From DASXMT01 sp963812965 (GTDB lineage Bacteria > Actinomycetota > Acidimicrobiia > Acidimicrobiales > RAAP-2), in NCBI GenBank assembly GCA_963812965.1, contig CAWEXG010000012.1, forward strand, positions 1-64,000: a stretch of 64,000 bases of DNA, given 5' to 3'. Position 1 is the first letter of the stretch; each line of letters opens with the position of its first letter. The translations under genes and the position numbers were made by a program. Below the pieces are notes generated by a model. That model saw nothing but the letters and a program-made list of their open reading frames with translations, did not search any database and was not told the DNA's origin. Below, piece by piece: positions 9,744 to 17,308 of this stretch.

Positions 9744-10279
9744 GGGTGGACGGGGGAGTCCCACCGATCGCCTCCGGTGACCCGGACAGCGGTCCTTCGG
9801 ATCGCGACGAGCCGAGTATGGAACCAGGAGCCCTACGGATCGGGGAAGCGGCAGAACGAGCGGGAGTCTCGAGTCGGACGTTGCGCTGGTACGAAGAGCT
9901 CGGGCTGTTGGTCCCCTCTGGCCACTCGGTTGGTGGTGCGCGTCGCTATAGCGAAGAGGATGTGGACCGGCTGGTCCACATCAGGGAGCTCCAGTCACTA
10001 CTCGGCTTCGATCTGGGCGAGATACGCGACATCCTTCGGGCTGAAGACGATATGGCTGGGCTGCGTACCGAGTACCGGTCAGGGGCGGACGAGTCCCGTC
10101 GACGGGAGATCCTCCTCGAAGCCACCGCCATCAACCAGAAGCTCCGTGGCGTGGTGAGTGGGAAACAGGAGCGACTTGCCGGCATGATGGCCGAGCTCGA
10201 GGCCAAAGCGGCGAGTTATAAGAAGCGGTTGCGAGAGATGAAACGGGCTTCACGGCCCGCGAGCTCTTCGGGCTCGTAG
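9740..10279 (+). CDS. MerR family transcriptional regulator
   Basis: Up to 179 aa. The winged-helix core starts at LRIGEAAERAGVSSRTLRWYEELGLL and continues GGARRYSEEDVDRLVHIRELQSLLGFDLGEI. A long coiled-coil dimerisation helix (~residues 110-170) follows, with a basic, Ser-rich tail. No Cys metal or redox ligands are visible in the C-terminal part, so it is not an obvious metal or SoxR-type sensor. ATG 9740 overlaps a short leader ORF. ATG 9818 is the alternative start and still leaves a complete HTH. The convergent gene downstream is a lipoprotein; its target is unknown. Confidence 0.85.
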   Translation: MRVDGGVPPIASGDPDSGPSDRDEPSMEPGALRIGEAAERAGVSSRTLRWYEELGLLVPSGHSVGGARRYSEEDVDRLVHIRELQSLLGFDLGEIRDILRAEDDMAGLRTEYRSGADESRRREILLEATAINQKLRGVVSGKQERLAGMMAELEAKAASYKKRLREMKRASRPASSSGS

Positions 10280-10314
10280 CAGCCGTTAACCAACCCCTCC
10301 GGGTTGCGTGCGAG

Positions 10315-10992
10315 TCAACCGGGTTCCTCCAGAGTCTGGGTGATCAGCGTGGCCAGAGCCGCCTGCCCGGCGGGTTCCAGGTGCACCCCGTCGGGGGTGA
10401 ACCAGCTGGGGTTGGGGTTGGCCAAGCTGTACCAGTCGGCCAGCACGGCCACCCCCGGGTAACGGGCAACTCCTGCTGCCAGGACTGCATTGTCCGGAGC
10501 TTCCCAGGAACGGTCGACGCACACGTTCACGAAGACCACTCGCTTGACTGGACCGGCGGCCTGCATCATGGCGTCGAAGTCCGAATCGGTGATCGTACCG
10601 TTGGTCCCGAGCTCGACGACCAACGCGTTCCCCAGCGTGCCGGCAGCCCGGTAGCCCTGGACCACAGCGATGCCATCCTCGAACTGTCTCGAGACCATGC
10701 CATCGACCTGAATCCCGGGAACGTCTGCTTCGAGGTCGGGTTGGATGTCGATCATGATCGAGTCACCCACCGCGGTGATCTGTCCATATGACGCCAACGG
10801 TGTCGTGGGCGGAGGTACGGTTGTCGTGGTGGTCGGTACCGAAGTCGTCGATGTCGTGGACTTTGACGTCGAGGTTCCTGTCGTATGGCCTCCCGATGAG
10901 CACGCAGCAGTGGTGATGGCCATCACCAGCCCGACCAGCACCATCTGGAAGGCACGCCGGTTGCGGCTGCGGGTAACAGGGAAGAATCTCAT
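10315..10992 (-). CDS. Predicted lipoprotein with SGNH-hydrolase-like domain
   Basis: About 225 aa from ATG 10992; the longer frame to 11127 is unlikely because it would put 45 basic residues before the signal peptide. It begins MRFFPVTRSRNRR with a hydrophobic stretch and lipobox TTAAC (Cys about residue 30), then a Thr/Ser/Pro linker of ~35 residues. The outer domain contains GDSIMID (~75), ELGTNG (~125) and DGVHLEPAG near the C-terminus. These correspond to blocks I, III and V of SGNH or GDSL hydrolases, with Ser, Asn and the Asp-x-x-His pair in place. Such domains often remove or transfer acyl groups on cell-surface glycans; the substrate here is unknown. Confidence 0.75.
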   Translation of the reverse strand: MRFFPVTRSRNRRAFQMVLVGLVMAITTAACSSGGHTTGTSTSKSTTSTTSVPTTTTTVPPPTTPLASYGQITAVGDSIMIDIQPDLEADVPGIQVDGMVSRQFEDGIAVVQGYRAAGTLGNALVVELGTNGTITDSDFDAMMQAAGPVKRVVFVNVCVDRSWEAPDNAVLAAGVARYPGVAVLADWYSLANPNPSWFTPDGVHLEPAGQAALATLITQTLEEPG

Positions 10993-11069
10993 AGGCGGAC
11001 ATTGTGGCTTGTCAGGGTGGAGAAGACGCGGCTTTCCACCGAGGACCCGGGTGAGCGAGTCGTGGCTCG

Positions 11070-11075
11070 TAGACT
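11070..11075 (+). promoter_or_regulatory. -10 box (TAGACT) for the CDP-alcohol phosphatidyltransferase
   Basis: TAGACT ends 6 nt before GTG 11082, which fixes that GTG as a leaderless start. Confidence 0.6.
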
Positions 11076-11081
11076 TGGAGC

Positions 11082-11816
11082 GTGGATGGGATCGAGAACG
11101 CCGATGCGCTCGCGCCTGGTACAGCACCGCTATCCGGCACGGAGGAAACCGACCGATCCGGCACGGAGGAAACCGACCGATCCGGCACGGAGGAAACCGA
11201 CCGATCCGGCACGGAGGAAACCGACCGATCCGGCACAGAAGGAACCGACCACTCTGAGACGGAGGGAACCGATCGCATACTGACCGTTCCCAACGCGATC
11301 ACCGTGGTCCGTCTGGCCTGCATACCCCTGTTCCTCTGGCTGCTCTTCGGTGCGCACCTCCAGACCTTTGCTGCCATTCTGTTGGCGGTGTTGGGTGCCA
11401 CTGACTGGGTCGACGGTCAGATCGCTCGACGATTTCACCAGGTTTCGACCGTTGGGAAGGTTCTCGATCCGGTGGCCGACAGGGTCCTGGTCGGCACCTC
11501 GGTCATTGCCATCATCGTGCATGGTGCTGTTCCGGTGTGGTTCGGAGTGGCCACTTTGGCACGTGAGGTGGTCGTCTCCGTAGCCGTTCTTGTCCTGGCA
11601 TCACTAGGCGCGAAGAGAATCGACGTACTGTGGGTGGGAAAGGCAGGTACCTTCGCTCTCATGTTCTCGTATCCCGCTTTCCTGTTGAGCAACGGCACAG
11701 CTCAGTGGCAGAGCCCCATTCACGTCTTCGCTTGGGTGGCCGGGATCATCGGCTTGGTCCTGGCCTGGATCGCTGCCGGTTCGTACATTCCGTTGGCACG
11801 ACGCGCGACTCAGTGA
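11082..11816 (+). CDS. CDP-alcohol phosphatidyltransferase (PgsA-like)
   Basis: A 244-aa integral membrane enzyme that transfers a phosphatidyl group from CDP-diacylglycerol to an alcohol, such as glycerol-3-phosphate or inositol phosphate. The diagnostic motif D-x2-DG-x2-AR-x8-G-x3-D-x3-D is intact (about residues 106-129: DWVDGQIARR ... GKVLDPVADR). About six hydrophobic segments follow residue 70. Residues ~20-65 are an acidic SGTEETDR tandem repeat that is not part of the fold. It precedes the gcvH-garA-ftsR-nuclease block; in M. tuberculosis pgsA2 likewise lies a few genes upstream of gcvH. The acceptor substrate cannot be decided. Confidence 0.88.
   Translation: MDGIENADALAPGTAPLSGTEETDRSGTEETDRSGTEETDRSGTEETDRSGTEGTDHSETEGTDRILTVPNAITVVRLACIPLFLWLLFGAHLQTFAAILLAVLGATDWVDGQIARRFHQVSTVGKVLDPVADRVLVGTSVIAIIVHGAVPVWFGVATLAREVVVSVAVLVLASLGAKRIDVLWVGKAGTFALMFSYPAFLLSNGTAQWQSPIHVFAWVAGIIGLVLAWIAAGSYIPLARRATQ
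11133..11276 (+). repeat. 24-bp tandem repeat in the N-terminus of the CDP-alcohol phosphatidyltransferase
   Basis: Four identical 24-bp units (11133-11228) are followed by two degraded units (to 11276). Each encodes the 8-residue unit SGTEETDR. Perfect identity of four units suggests recent expansion by slippage; the unit length is a multiple of three, so the frame is kept. Confidence 0.95.
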
Positions 11817-11867
11817 AGGGCGGCGCACGGATCGTGCGCACGCCAGCCCGAGCGATGGAGTGGTTCG

Positions 11868-14354
11868 ATGAAGGCGGTGATCATGGCTGGCGGCGAGGGC
11901 ACTCGTCTGCGCCCGCTGACCTCCAACCAACCGAAGCCGATGCTCCCGATGGCCAACCGGCCGATGATGGAGCATGTGGTGAACCTACTGAGGAACCACG
12001 GGTTCGAAGACATCGTGGTCACCGTGGCCTTCATGGCCAATGCCATCCGCACCTACTTCGGCGATGGTTCCGAGTTCGGTGTTCGCATGGTGTACGCCAC
12101 CGAAGAGACGCCACTGGGTACGGCCGGTTCGGTGCGTAACGCCCGCGATGAGCTCGATGAGCGGTTCCTGGTGATCTCCGGGGATGTGCTCACCGACATC
12201 GACCTGACCGAGGTCGTGGCATTTCACGAGAAGCGAGGGGCACTGGCCACGCTGGCCCTGAAGGCCGTGGACAACCCCCTCGAGTTCGGCATCGTCATCA
12301 CCCACGAGGACGGCTCGATAGAGCGATTCCTGGAGAAGCCGACGTGGGGTCAGGTGTTCAGCGACACCATCAACACCGGGATCTACGTGCTCGAGCCAGA
12401 GATCTTCGACTTCATTCCGGAAGGTCGCCCAGTGGACTTCTCCGAGGAGTCGTTCCCAGCGGTCCTCGAAGCAGGGAAACCGCTCTACGGCTACGTGGCC
12501 GACGGGTACTGGGAAGACGTCGGGACCCTTGACGCATACCTGAAGTCTCACCAAGACATCCTGGATGAGCGGGTTCAAGTGGAGATCGAGGGATTCCCCC
12601 TCCGTCCTGGAGTGTGGTTGGGCAAAGGCACCGAGATCGATCCCTCCGTCTCGATCGACGGACCGGCAGTGATCGGCGACAACTGCTTCATCGGCGCCGG
12701 AGCGCGGCTGGGGAAGTACTGCACCCTGGGGTCGAACGTTCGGCTGGGGGACAACGCATCGCTTCAGCGGTCCGTGGTCCATGACAACGCCTACCTGGGC
12801 ACTGCGGTACGGATCGACGGGAGCGTCCTGGGTCGGAACACCGACTTGCGTCAGGGCGTGCGCTGCGAGCAGGGCGTGGTCCTGGGCGAAGAGTGCTTCG
12901 TCGGAGCCCATGCTGAGCTCCGACCAGGCGTGAAGGTCTACCCGTTCAAAACAGTGGAAGCGGGAGCGACGGTCAACTCGTCGATCATCTGGGAGTCCAG
13001 GGGCGCTCGCTCGCTGTTCGGTCGTGACGGGGTCCAGGGGTTGGCCAACGTGGACATCAGCCCGGAGTTGGCGGTCCGGCTTATCGATGGCCTGGGCCAG
13101 CACGCTCGAAAAGGGCGCGACGATCTCGGCATCACGTGACACCAGCCGGGCCGCTCGGGTGCTCAAGCGAGCCATCATGGTCGGCTGCAACACGGTGGGG
13201 GTGAACGTCGACGACCTGGAGGCGGCCACGGTGCCGGTCACCAGGTTCCAGGTGCAGTCGTCGGGCAGCGTCGGGGGCATCACCGTGCGATTGGTTCCTG
13301 ACGATCCGGAGTCGGTGGTCATTCGCTTCTTCGATAAGGACGGGATCGATCTCGACGAGGTGACCCAGCGGAAGATCGAGCGTCTCTACCACCGCGAGGA
13401 GTTTCGCCGTGTCCTGGCTCGGGAGATTGGTGACATCGGCTTCCCGCCGCGGGCGCTCGAGTACTACACCGCAGCCCTGATCAACTCGGTGGATCTATCG
13501 AGCACCAAGACCGCCGACCTCAAGCTGGTTCTCGACTACTCGTTCGGGACGTCGAGCTTCGTGATGCCCAACCTCTTGGCCAAGGTCGAAGCTGAGGTCC
13601 TGGCGTCAATCCCTATGCCAATACGAAAGGGCGTGATGTCGTTCGATCGACAGGCCAGCGTGCCCGTGTCGCCGACTTGGTACGTGCGTCGGGCGCCCAT
13701 CTCGGAGCCGTGATCGATCCGGGCGGTGAGCATGTGATGATCGTCGACGACCAAGGTCACGCCCTCACCGATGATGAGACGTTGTTGGTACTGCTGTCCC
13801 TGGTGACCGAGAGCTACCCCAACGCCCGGGTGGCCCTTCCGGTAGCGGTCAGCCGGGCGGCCGAGGAGATCTGCTCTCGGGCCGGGGCCGAGATCATCTG
13901 GACGAAGCTGTCCGCTGCCCACCTGATGGAGGTGGCCGCCACCGAGCACGTGACGTTCGCCGCCAGCCAGACAGGTGGGTTCATCTTCCCCGACTTTCTG
14001 CCCGCATTCGACGCTGCTGCCACCTTGCTGAATCTGTTGGCCATGCTGACCCGGACGGATCGGCGGCTCTCCACCATGGTGGCGGGCCTTCCACCTGTCC
14101 ATATCGCCCACGATTCGGTCCATACCCCCTGGGAACTGAAGGGCATGCTCATGCGCACGCTGGTGGAGCGGTCGCACGAACGAGACCTTGTCCTGGTAGA
14201 CGGTGTCAAGGTGCTCGAGGACGACGGTTGGGCTCTGGTCCTCCCCGACCCCGAGGAGCCCCTCACCCATGTGTGGGCGGAGGCGGCCAGCGATGCCGAG
14301 GCGGAGGCGAGGGCCCAGGAGTGTGCCGTCCGGCTTCGCCAGCTTCTTCACTGA
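11868..14354 (+). CDS. Mannose-1-phosphate guanylyltransferase/phosphomannomutase-like protein (frame disrupted by two indels)
   Basis: Residues 1-~230 are a sugar nucleotidyltransferase domain (MAGGEGTRLRPLTSNQPKPM; TINTGIYVLEP). Residues ~250-370 are left-handed beta-helix hexapeptide repeats (FIGAGARLGKYCTLGSNVRLG). The rest is a phosphohexomutase-like part, matching ~830-aa actinobacterial bifunctional proteins. The frame breaks twice. An extra G near 13089 (restored reading IDAWASTLEKG) ends the first frame at 13139. A missing base at ~13604 (restored reading EVLAVNPYANTKGRDVV) moves the frame back to 14354. The mutase part lacks an evident phosphoserine loop, so its catalysis is doubtful. 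The product would feed GDP-mannose or related glycan synthesis. Confidence 0.82.
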
Positions 14355-14443
14355 ACGGTTCGAGATGGCCGAACGGTCAGAGATGACCGTCCTGTCAGCG
14401 CGCTGGCCCGGGCTCCCTGTCCACCAAGCCCTTGGCGGTCGGG

Positions 14444-14449
14444 TATCGT
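14444..14449 (+). promoter_or_regulatory. -10 box (TATCGT) for gcvH
   Basis: TATCGT ends 8 nt before ATG 14458, a leaderless arrangement. Confidence 0.55.
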
Positions 14450-14457
14450 CCGCTTGC

Positions 14458-14835
14458 ATGAACGTCCCTGACGATCTCCGTTACTCCTCGGATCACGAGT
14501 GGGTCCGCCCCATCGGCGACCGGATCCGGGTCGGTATCACCGACTATGCCCAGGACGCGCTGGGAGACATCGTCTTCGTGGACCTGCCTCCCGTCGGTTC
14601 CACGGTCCAGGCGGGTGGAACGTTGGGTGAAGTCGAGTCAACGAAGTCGGTCTCGGAGGTGTATGCGCCGGTGACCGGCAGGTCGTGGCCGTCAACGAGG
14701 CGTTGAGCGATGGGCCCGAGCGCTTGAACGAGGATCCCTATGGCGAGGGTGGATCTGCGAGATCGAGCCTGAGGATGCAGGCGCGGACGAGCGCTTCTCG
14801 ACGCTGATGCCTACCGGCAATTGATTGCCGACTGA
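14458..14835 (+). pseudogene. gcvH: Glycine cleavage system H protein (three single-base deletions)
   Basis: GcvH shuttles the methylamine group on lipoyl-lysine between the P, T and L proteins of glycine cleavage. The first frame reads MNVPDDLRYSSDHEWVRP... through GEVESTKSVSEVYAPVTG. It contains the lipoylation lysine in ESTKSVSEVYAP (~residue 64), then shifts. Restoring one base at ~14679, one at ~14750 and one at ~14793 gives VVAVNEALSDGPERLNEDPYGEG, then (W)ICEIEPEDA and finally DADAYRQLIAD with a stop at 14833. The total is about 126 codons, the normal GcvH length. Three deletions within 115 nt while the protein sequence stays conserved suggest an assembly error rather than an old pseudogene. 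The glycine decarboxylase genes are not in the window. Confidence 0.85.
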
Positions 14836-14883
14836 CGGAGATACGCCGGCCGAGGTCGGGAAAACCAGGAGGACTGAAGCGAC

Positions 14884-14889
14884 TACCGT
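14884..14889 (+). promoter_or_regulatory. -10 box (TACCGT) for garA
   Basis: TACCGT ends 7 nt before GTG 14897, supporting that GTG as a leaderless start just before the zinc ribbon. Confidence 0.4.
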
Positions 14890-14896
14890 GGATGAT

Positions 14897-15370
14897 GTGT
14901 TCTGTCGCAACTGTGGTCACCGAAATCCGATGGGGGTCAACTTCTGCTCATCGTGTGGATCGGTGCTGGTTGCTGCGTCCTCGGACACGACGGTCTCGAT
15001 CCAGCCGGTTGAGGACTGTCCGAGGTGGCCGATGACGACTCGGTTGTCACCCTGCTCGAGCTCCCTGGCGGAGTGGGCATGTTGGTCGTCAAGCGGGGCC
15101 CGAACACGGGAAGTCGGTACGTCCTCGAGGCAGAGGTGACCAAGGCCGGTCGTCACCCCGAGAGCGACATCTTTCTCGACGACATCACGGTGTCCCGCCG
15201 CCACGCCGAATTCGTCAAGTCGGGAGGATTCGACCTTGGTGCGGGACGTGGGGTCGCTGAACGGCACCTACGTCAACCGGGAACGCATCGACGAGGTCAC
15301 GCTCTCCAGCGGGGACGAAGTCCAGATTGGTAAGTTCAAGCTGCTGTACCTGTTGGCAACGAACGAATGA
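14897..15370 (+). pseudogene. garA: GarA/OdhI-type FHA protein with N-terminal zinc ribbon (two indels)
   Basis: GarA/OdhI inhibits 2-oxoglutarate dehydrogenase and glutamate dehydrogenase when unphosphorylated. The reconstructed ~158-aa protein has three parts. First is a zinc ribbon with CxxC...CxxC spacing (FCRNCG...FCSSCG). Next is a DTTVS segment resembling the ETTS phospho-threonine site. Last is an FHA domain (LLVVKRGPNTGSR-type block, GRHPESDIFLDDITVSRRHAEF, GSLNGTYVNRE, SGDEVQIGKF). The frame is broken by a lost base at ~15015 (restored VEDLSEVADDD) and an extra T at ~15236 (restored FDLVRDVGSLNG). It lies between gcvH and ftsR exactly as in M. tuberculosis (Rv1826-Rv1828). The start could alternatively be GTG 14888. 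Confidence 0.85.
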
Positions 15371-15410
15371 CGGCCAACGAGATTCAGGTTCTGTTCAGGG
15401 GGAGCGCACG

Positions 15411-16568
15411 GTGAGTGCACGGTCGTACCTTTCCATTGGCGACGTTCTGACCCTGCTGCGTCAGGAGTTTCCTGACGTCACCATCTCGAAGATCCGGTTT
15501 CTCGAGAGCCAGGGCCTGGTCAATCCGGAGCGAACCCCCTCGGGCTACCGGAAGTTCTACGAACACGACGTCGAGCGCCTGCGTTGGGTGCTGCGTCAGC
15601 AGCGGGAGCACTTCCTTCCGCTCAAGGTCATCAAGGACCGCCTCGATGACGGCACAGACGGATCCAACGGGAGCTCGGCGACACCCGTCGATGTCCCGGC
15701 TTCGCAGCCGATATCGAACGTGGGTCAGCGTGAGGACGTCGAGCCAGACCTGGTGCACACTTCGGAGCCAGTGTTGGTCGGGCAGGCCACCGTGGCGCAC
15801 GCCCATGCGTCGTCGGCTGCGCCACCGGTGGCAGACCCTGCTTCGCCGGTCACTCCCGGCCCAGGGCTTCCCGGTCTCGATGGTGTGTCCGGGCCTCCGT
15901 CGCTCGCAGCGGATCGTTCGGTCGCACCCGCCAGGACGACGACCAGTGGTCCGGTAGACGCTCCTCCTCCGTCCACGTGGGCGCATGCTGCTCGCCGGGA
16001 CCGCCCGTCATCACCGCCGGCCAAGTCGTCATCGGGCGGGGCAGATGAGCCGTCACCACCGCAGCCCGAGACGGGACCACCATCGAGAGGAGCGGCGCCG
16101 GCTCCGTCTCAGCGTGCTGCCTCCGCACCCCAGCCAGAACCGGTGCGGGGTTCGGCGGCGGCGGAGAGCCGTCGAGCGGATCTCAGCAGCACCAGCCTCA
16201 CCTTGGCCGAGCTGGTGACCGCCAGCGGCTTGGATGCCGACGTGATCGGGCAGCTTCGGGAGTTCGGGCTTCTCGCCCCTGTTCTGGTGGGTGGTATCGA
16301 GTACTTCGACGAAGACAGTCTTGCCATCGCCAACCTTGCCGCTGGGTTTGCTCGGTTCGGTGTGGAGCCGCGACATCTCCGTCTGTACAAGAACGCTGCC
16401 GACCGGGAGGCGGGCTTCGTCGAGCAGATCGTGCTGCCCCTGGTGAGGCAGCGAAATCCCGAGGCAAGCCAGCGGGCTTCGACCACGGCAGACGAACTGA
16501 TCAGCCTGGGACAAGGGCTTCGAGGCGCCTTGCTCCGAACGGCGCTGCGGGACCTGCTCGGCGGGTGA
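15411..16568 (+). CDS. ftsR: FtsR-like MerR family regulator (Rv1828 homologue) with a long disordered insert
   Basis: About 385 aa from GTG 15411, which follows a GGGGGAG ribosome site; the frame open upstream to 15327 overlaps the garA end and is not needed. Residues ~5-75 are the MerR-type HTH (YLSIGDVLTLLRQEFPDVTISKIRFLESQGL, RTPSGYRKF). The C-terminal ~125 residues (TLAELVTASGLDADVIGQL..., YFDEDSLAIANLAAGFARFGVEPRHLR) match the Rv1828 effector domain. Between them are ~170 residues rich in Pro, Ser, Ala and Thr, absent from the ~250-aa mycobacterial protein. The corynebacterial homologue FtsR activates ftsZ; a cell-division role here is by homology. It is followed by the bifunctional nuclease, as in mycobacteria. 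Confidence 0.88.
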   Translation: MSARSYLSIGDVLTLLRQEFPDVTISKIRFLESQGLVNPERTPSGYRKFYEHDVERLRWVLRQQREHFLPLKVIKDRLDDGTDGSNGSSATPVDVPASQPISNVGQREDVEPDLVHTSEPVLVGQATVAHAHASSAAPPVADPASPVTPGPGLPGLDGVSGPPSLAADRSVAPARTTTSGPVDAPPPSTWAHAARRDRPSSPPAKSSSGGADEPSPPQPETGPPSRGAAPAPSQRAASAPQPEPVRGSAAAESRRADLSSTSLTLAELVTASGLDADVIGQLREFGLLAPVLVGGIEYFDEDSLAIANLAAGFARFGVEPRHLRLYKNAADREAGFVEQIVLPLVRQRNPEASQRASTTADELISLGQGLRGALLRTALRDLLGG

Positions 16569-16678
16569 TGTCACTGGCTGTTCTCCCATCGGCCGCCCGC
16601 TCACTCTCCGTCCACATCTGCCGTTCTTCTTGGGGTATTTGCGGTGGAGACCTGACCGCGACAGCGCCCTTTGGCGAG

Positions 16679-16684
16679 TAAGTT
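16679..16684 (+). promoter_or_regulatory. -10 box (TAAGTT) for the bifunctional nuclease gene
   Basis: TAAGTT ends 7 nt before ATG 16692, favouring that ATG over the upstream in-frame codon at 16671. Confidence 0.55.
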
Positions 16685-16691
16685 GCAAGAC

Positions 16692-17222
16692 ATGGTCGAA
16701 GTCCGGCTTCGAGCAGTGCGTGTGGACCTCCAGTCGAACACGCCGGTGCTCCTGCTTCAGGAGTCCGATGCGTTGGGCCGCACCCTGCCCATCTTCATCG
16801 GAGCCCCGGAGGCGACGGCGATCGCGTTTGCGCTGCAGGGCATGGACACGCCGCGTCCGATGACCCACGATCTGATTCGGGACCTGCTTGACGGTCTTGG
16901 GGTCGATGTGGTGCGAGTGGTGATCACCGAGCTACGCACGGCTACGTACTACGCCGAGATCGTTCTCCGTCTTGACGATGCAGAGGTTCCGATCTCAGCT
17001 CGCCCTTCGGATGCCGTGGCAGTGGCGGTTCGCACCGGAACCCCGCTGTACGTGGCCGACGACCTGATGGATGCCGAGGGGATCATGCTCCCGTCAGAAG
17101 ATGACGACGAAGACAGTGACGAGTACGGCGACGGTGGAGATGACGAGAACCCCGACGAGCTGGTCGGCGAATTTCGGACCTTCCTCGATACCATCCGCCC
17201 AGAGGACTTCTCCCCCGAGTAA
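16692..17222 (+). CDS. Bifunctional nuclease family protein (DUF151)
   Basis: A 176-aa protein with the DUF151 signature: VRLRAVRVDLQSNTPVLLLQE at the start, LPIFIGAPEATAIAFALQG (~residues 36-54), PMTHDLIRDLL and the basic ISARPSDAVAVAVRTGTPLYV block (~100-120). Members have RNase and DNase activity in plants; the Rv1829 homologue lies next to the ftsR homologue in M. tuberculosis. The region after ~135 is a strongly acidic run (DDDEDSDEYGDGGDDE) followed by a short helix. It has its own leaderless promoter although it lies directly behind ftsR. No membrane or export signals are seen. Confidence 0.9.
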   Translation: MVEVRLRAVRVDLQSNTPVLLLQESDALGRTLPIFIGAPEATAIAFALQGMDTPRPMTHDLIRDLLDGLGVDVVRVVITELRTATYYAEIVLRLDDAEVPISARPSDAVAVAVRTGTPLYVADDLMDAEGIMLPSEDDDEDSDEYGDGGDDENPDELVGEFRTFLDTIRPEDFSPE

Positions 17223-17308
17223 GTGGCTCGGCGAAGAGACAGGATGGATCAGAGGGCTGTTCATCTAGGCCGTTTGCCTGCTCAGCCGGTCGCCTGACTC
17301 GCCCGTCG

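Noticed and set aside
11133..11276. CRISPR-like array
   Set aside because: There are no spacers; the 24-bp units are head-to-tail and in frame with a coding sequence.
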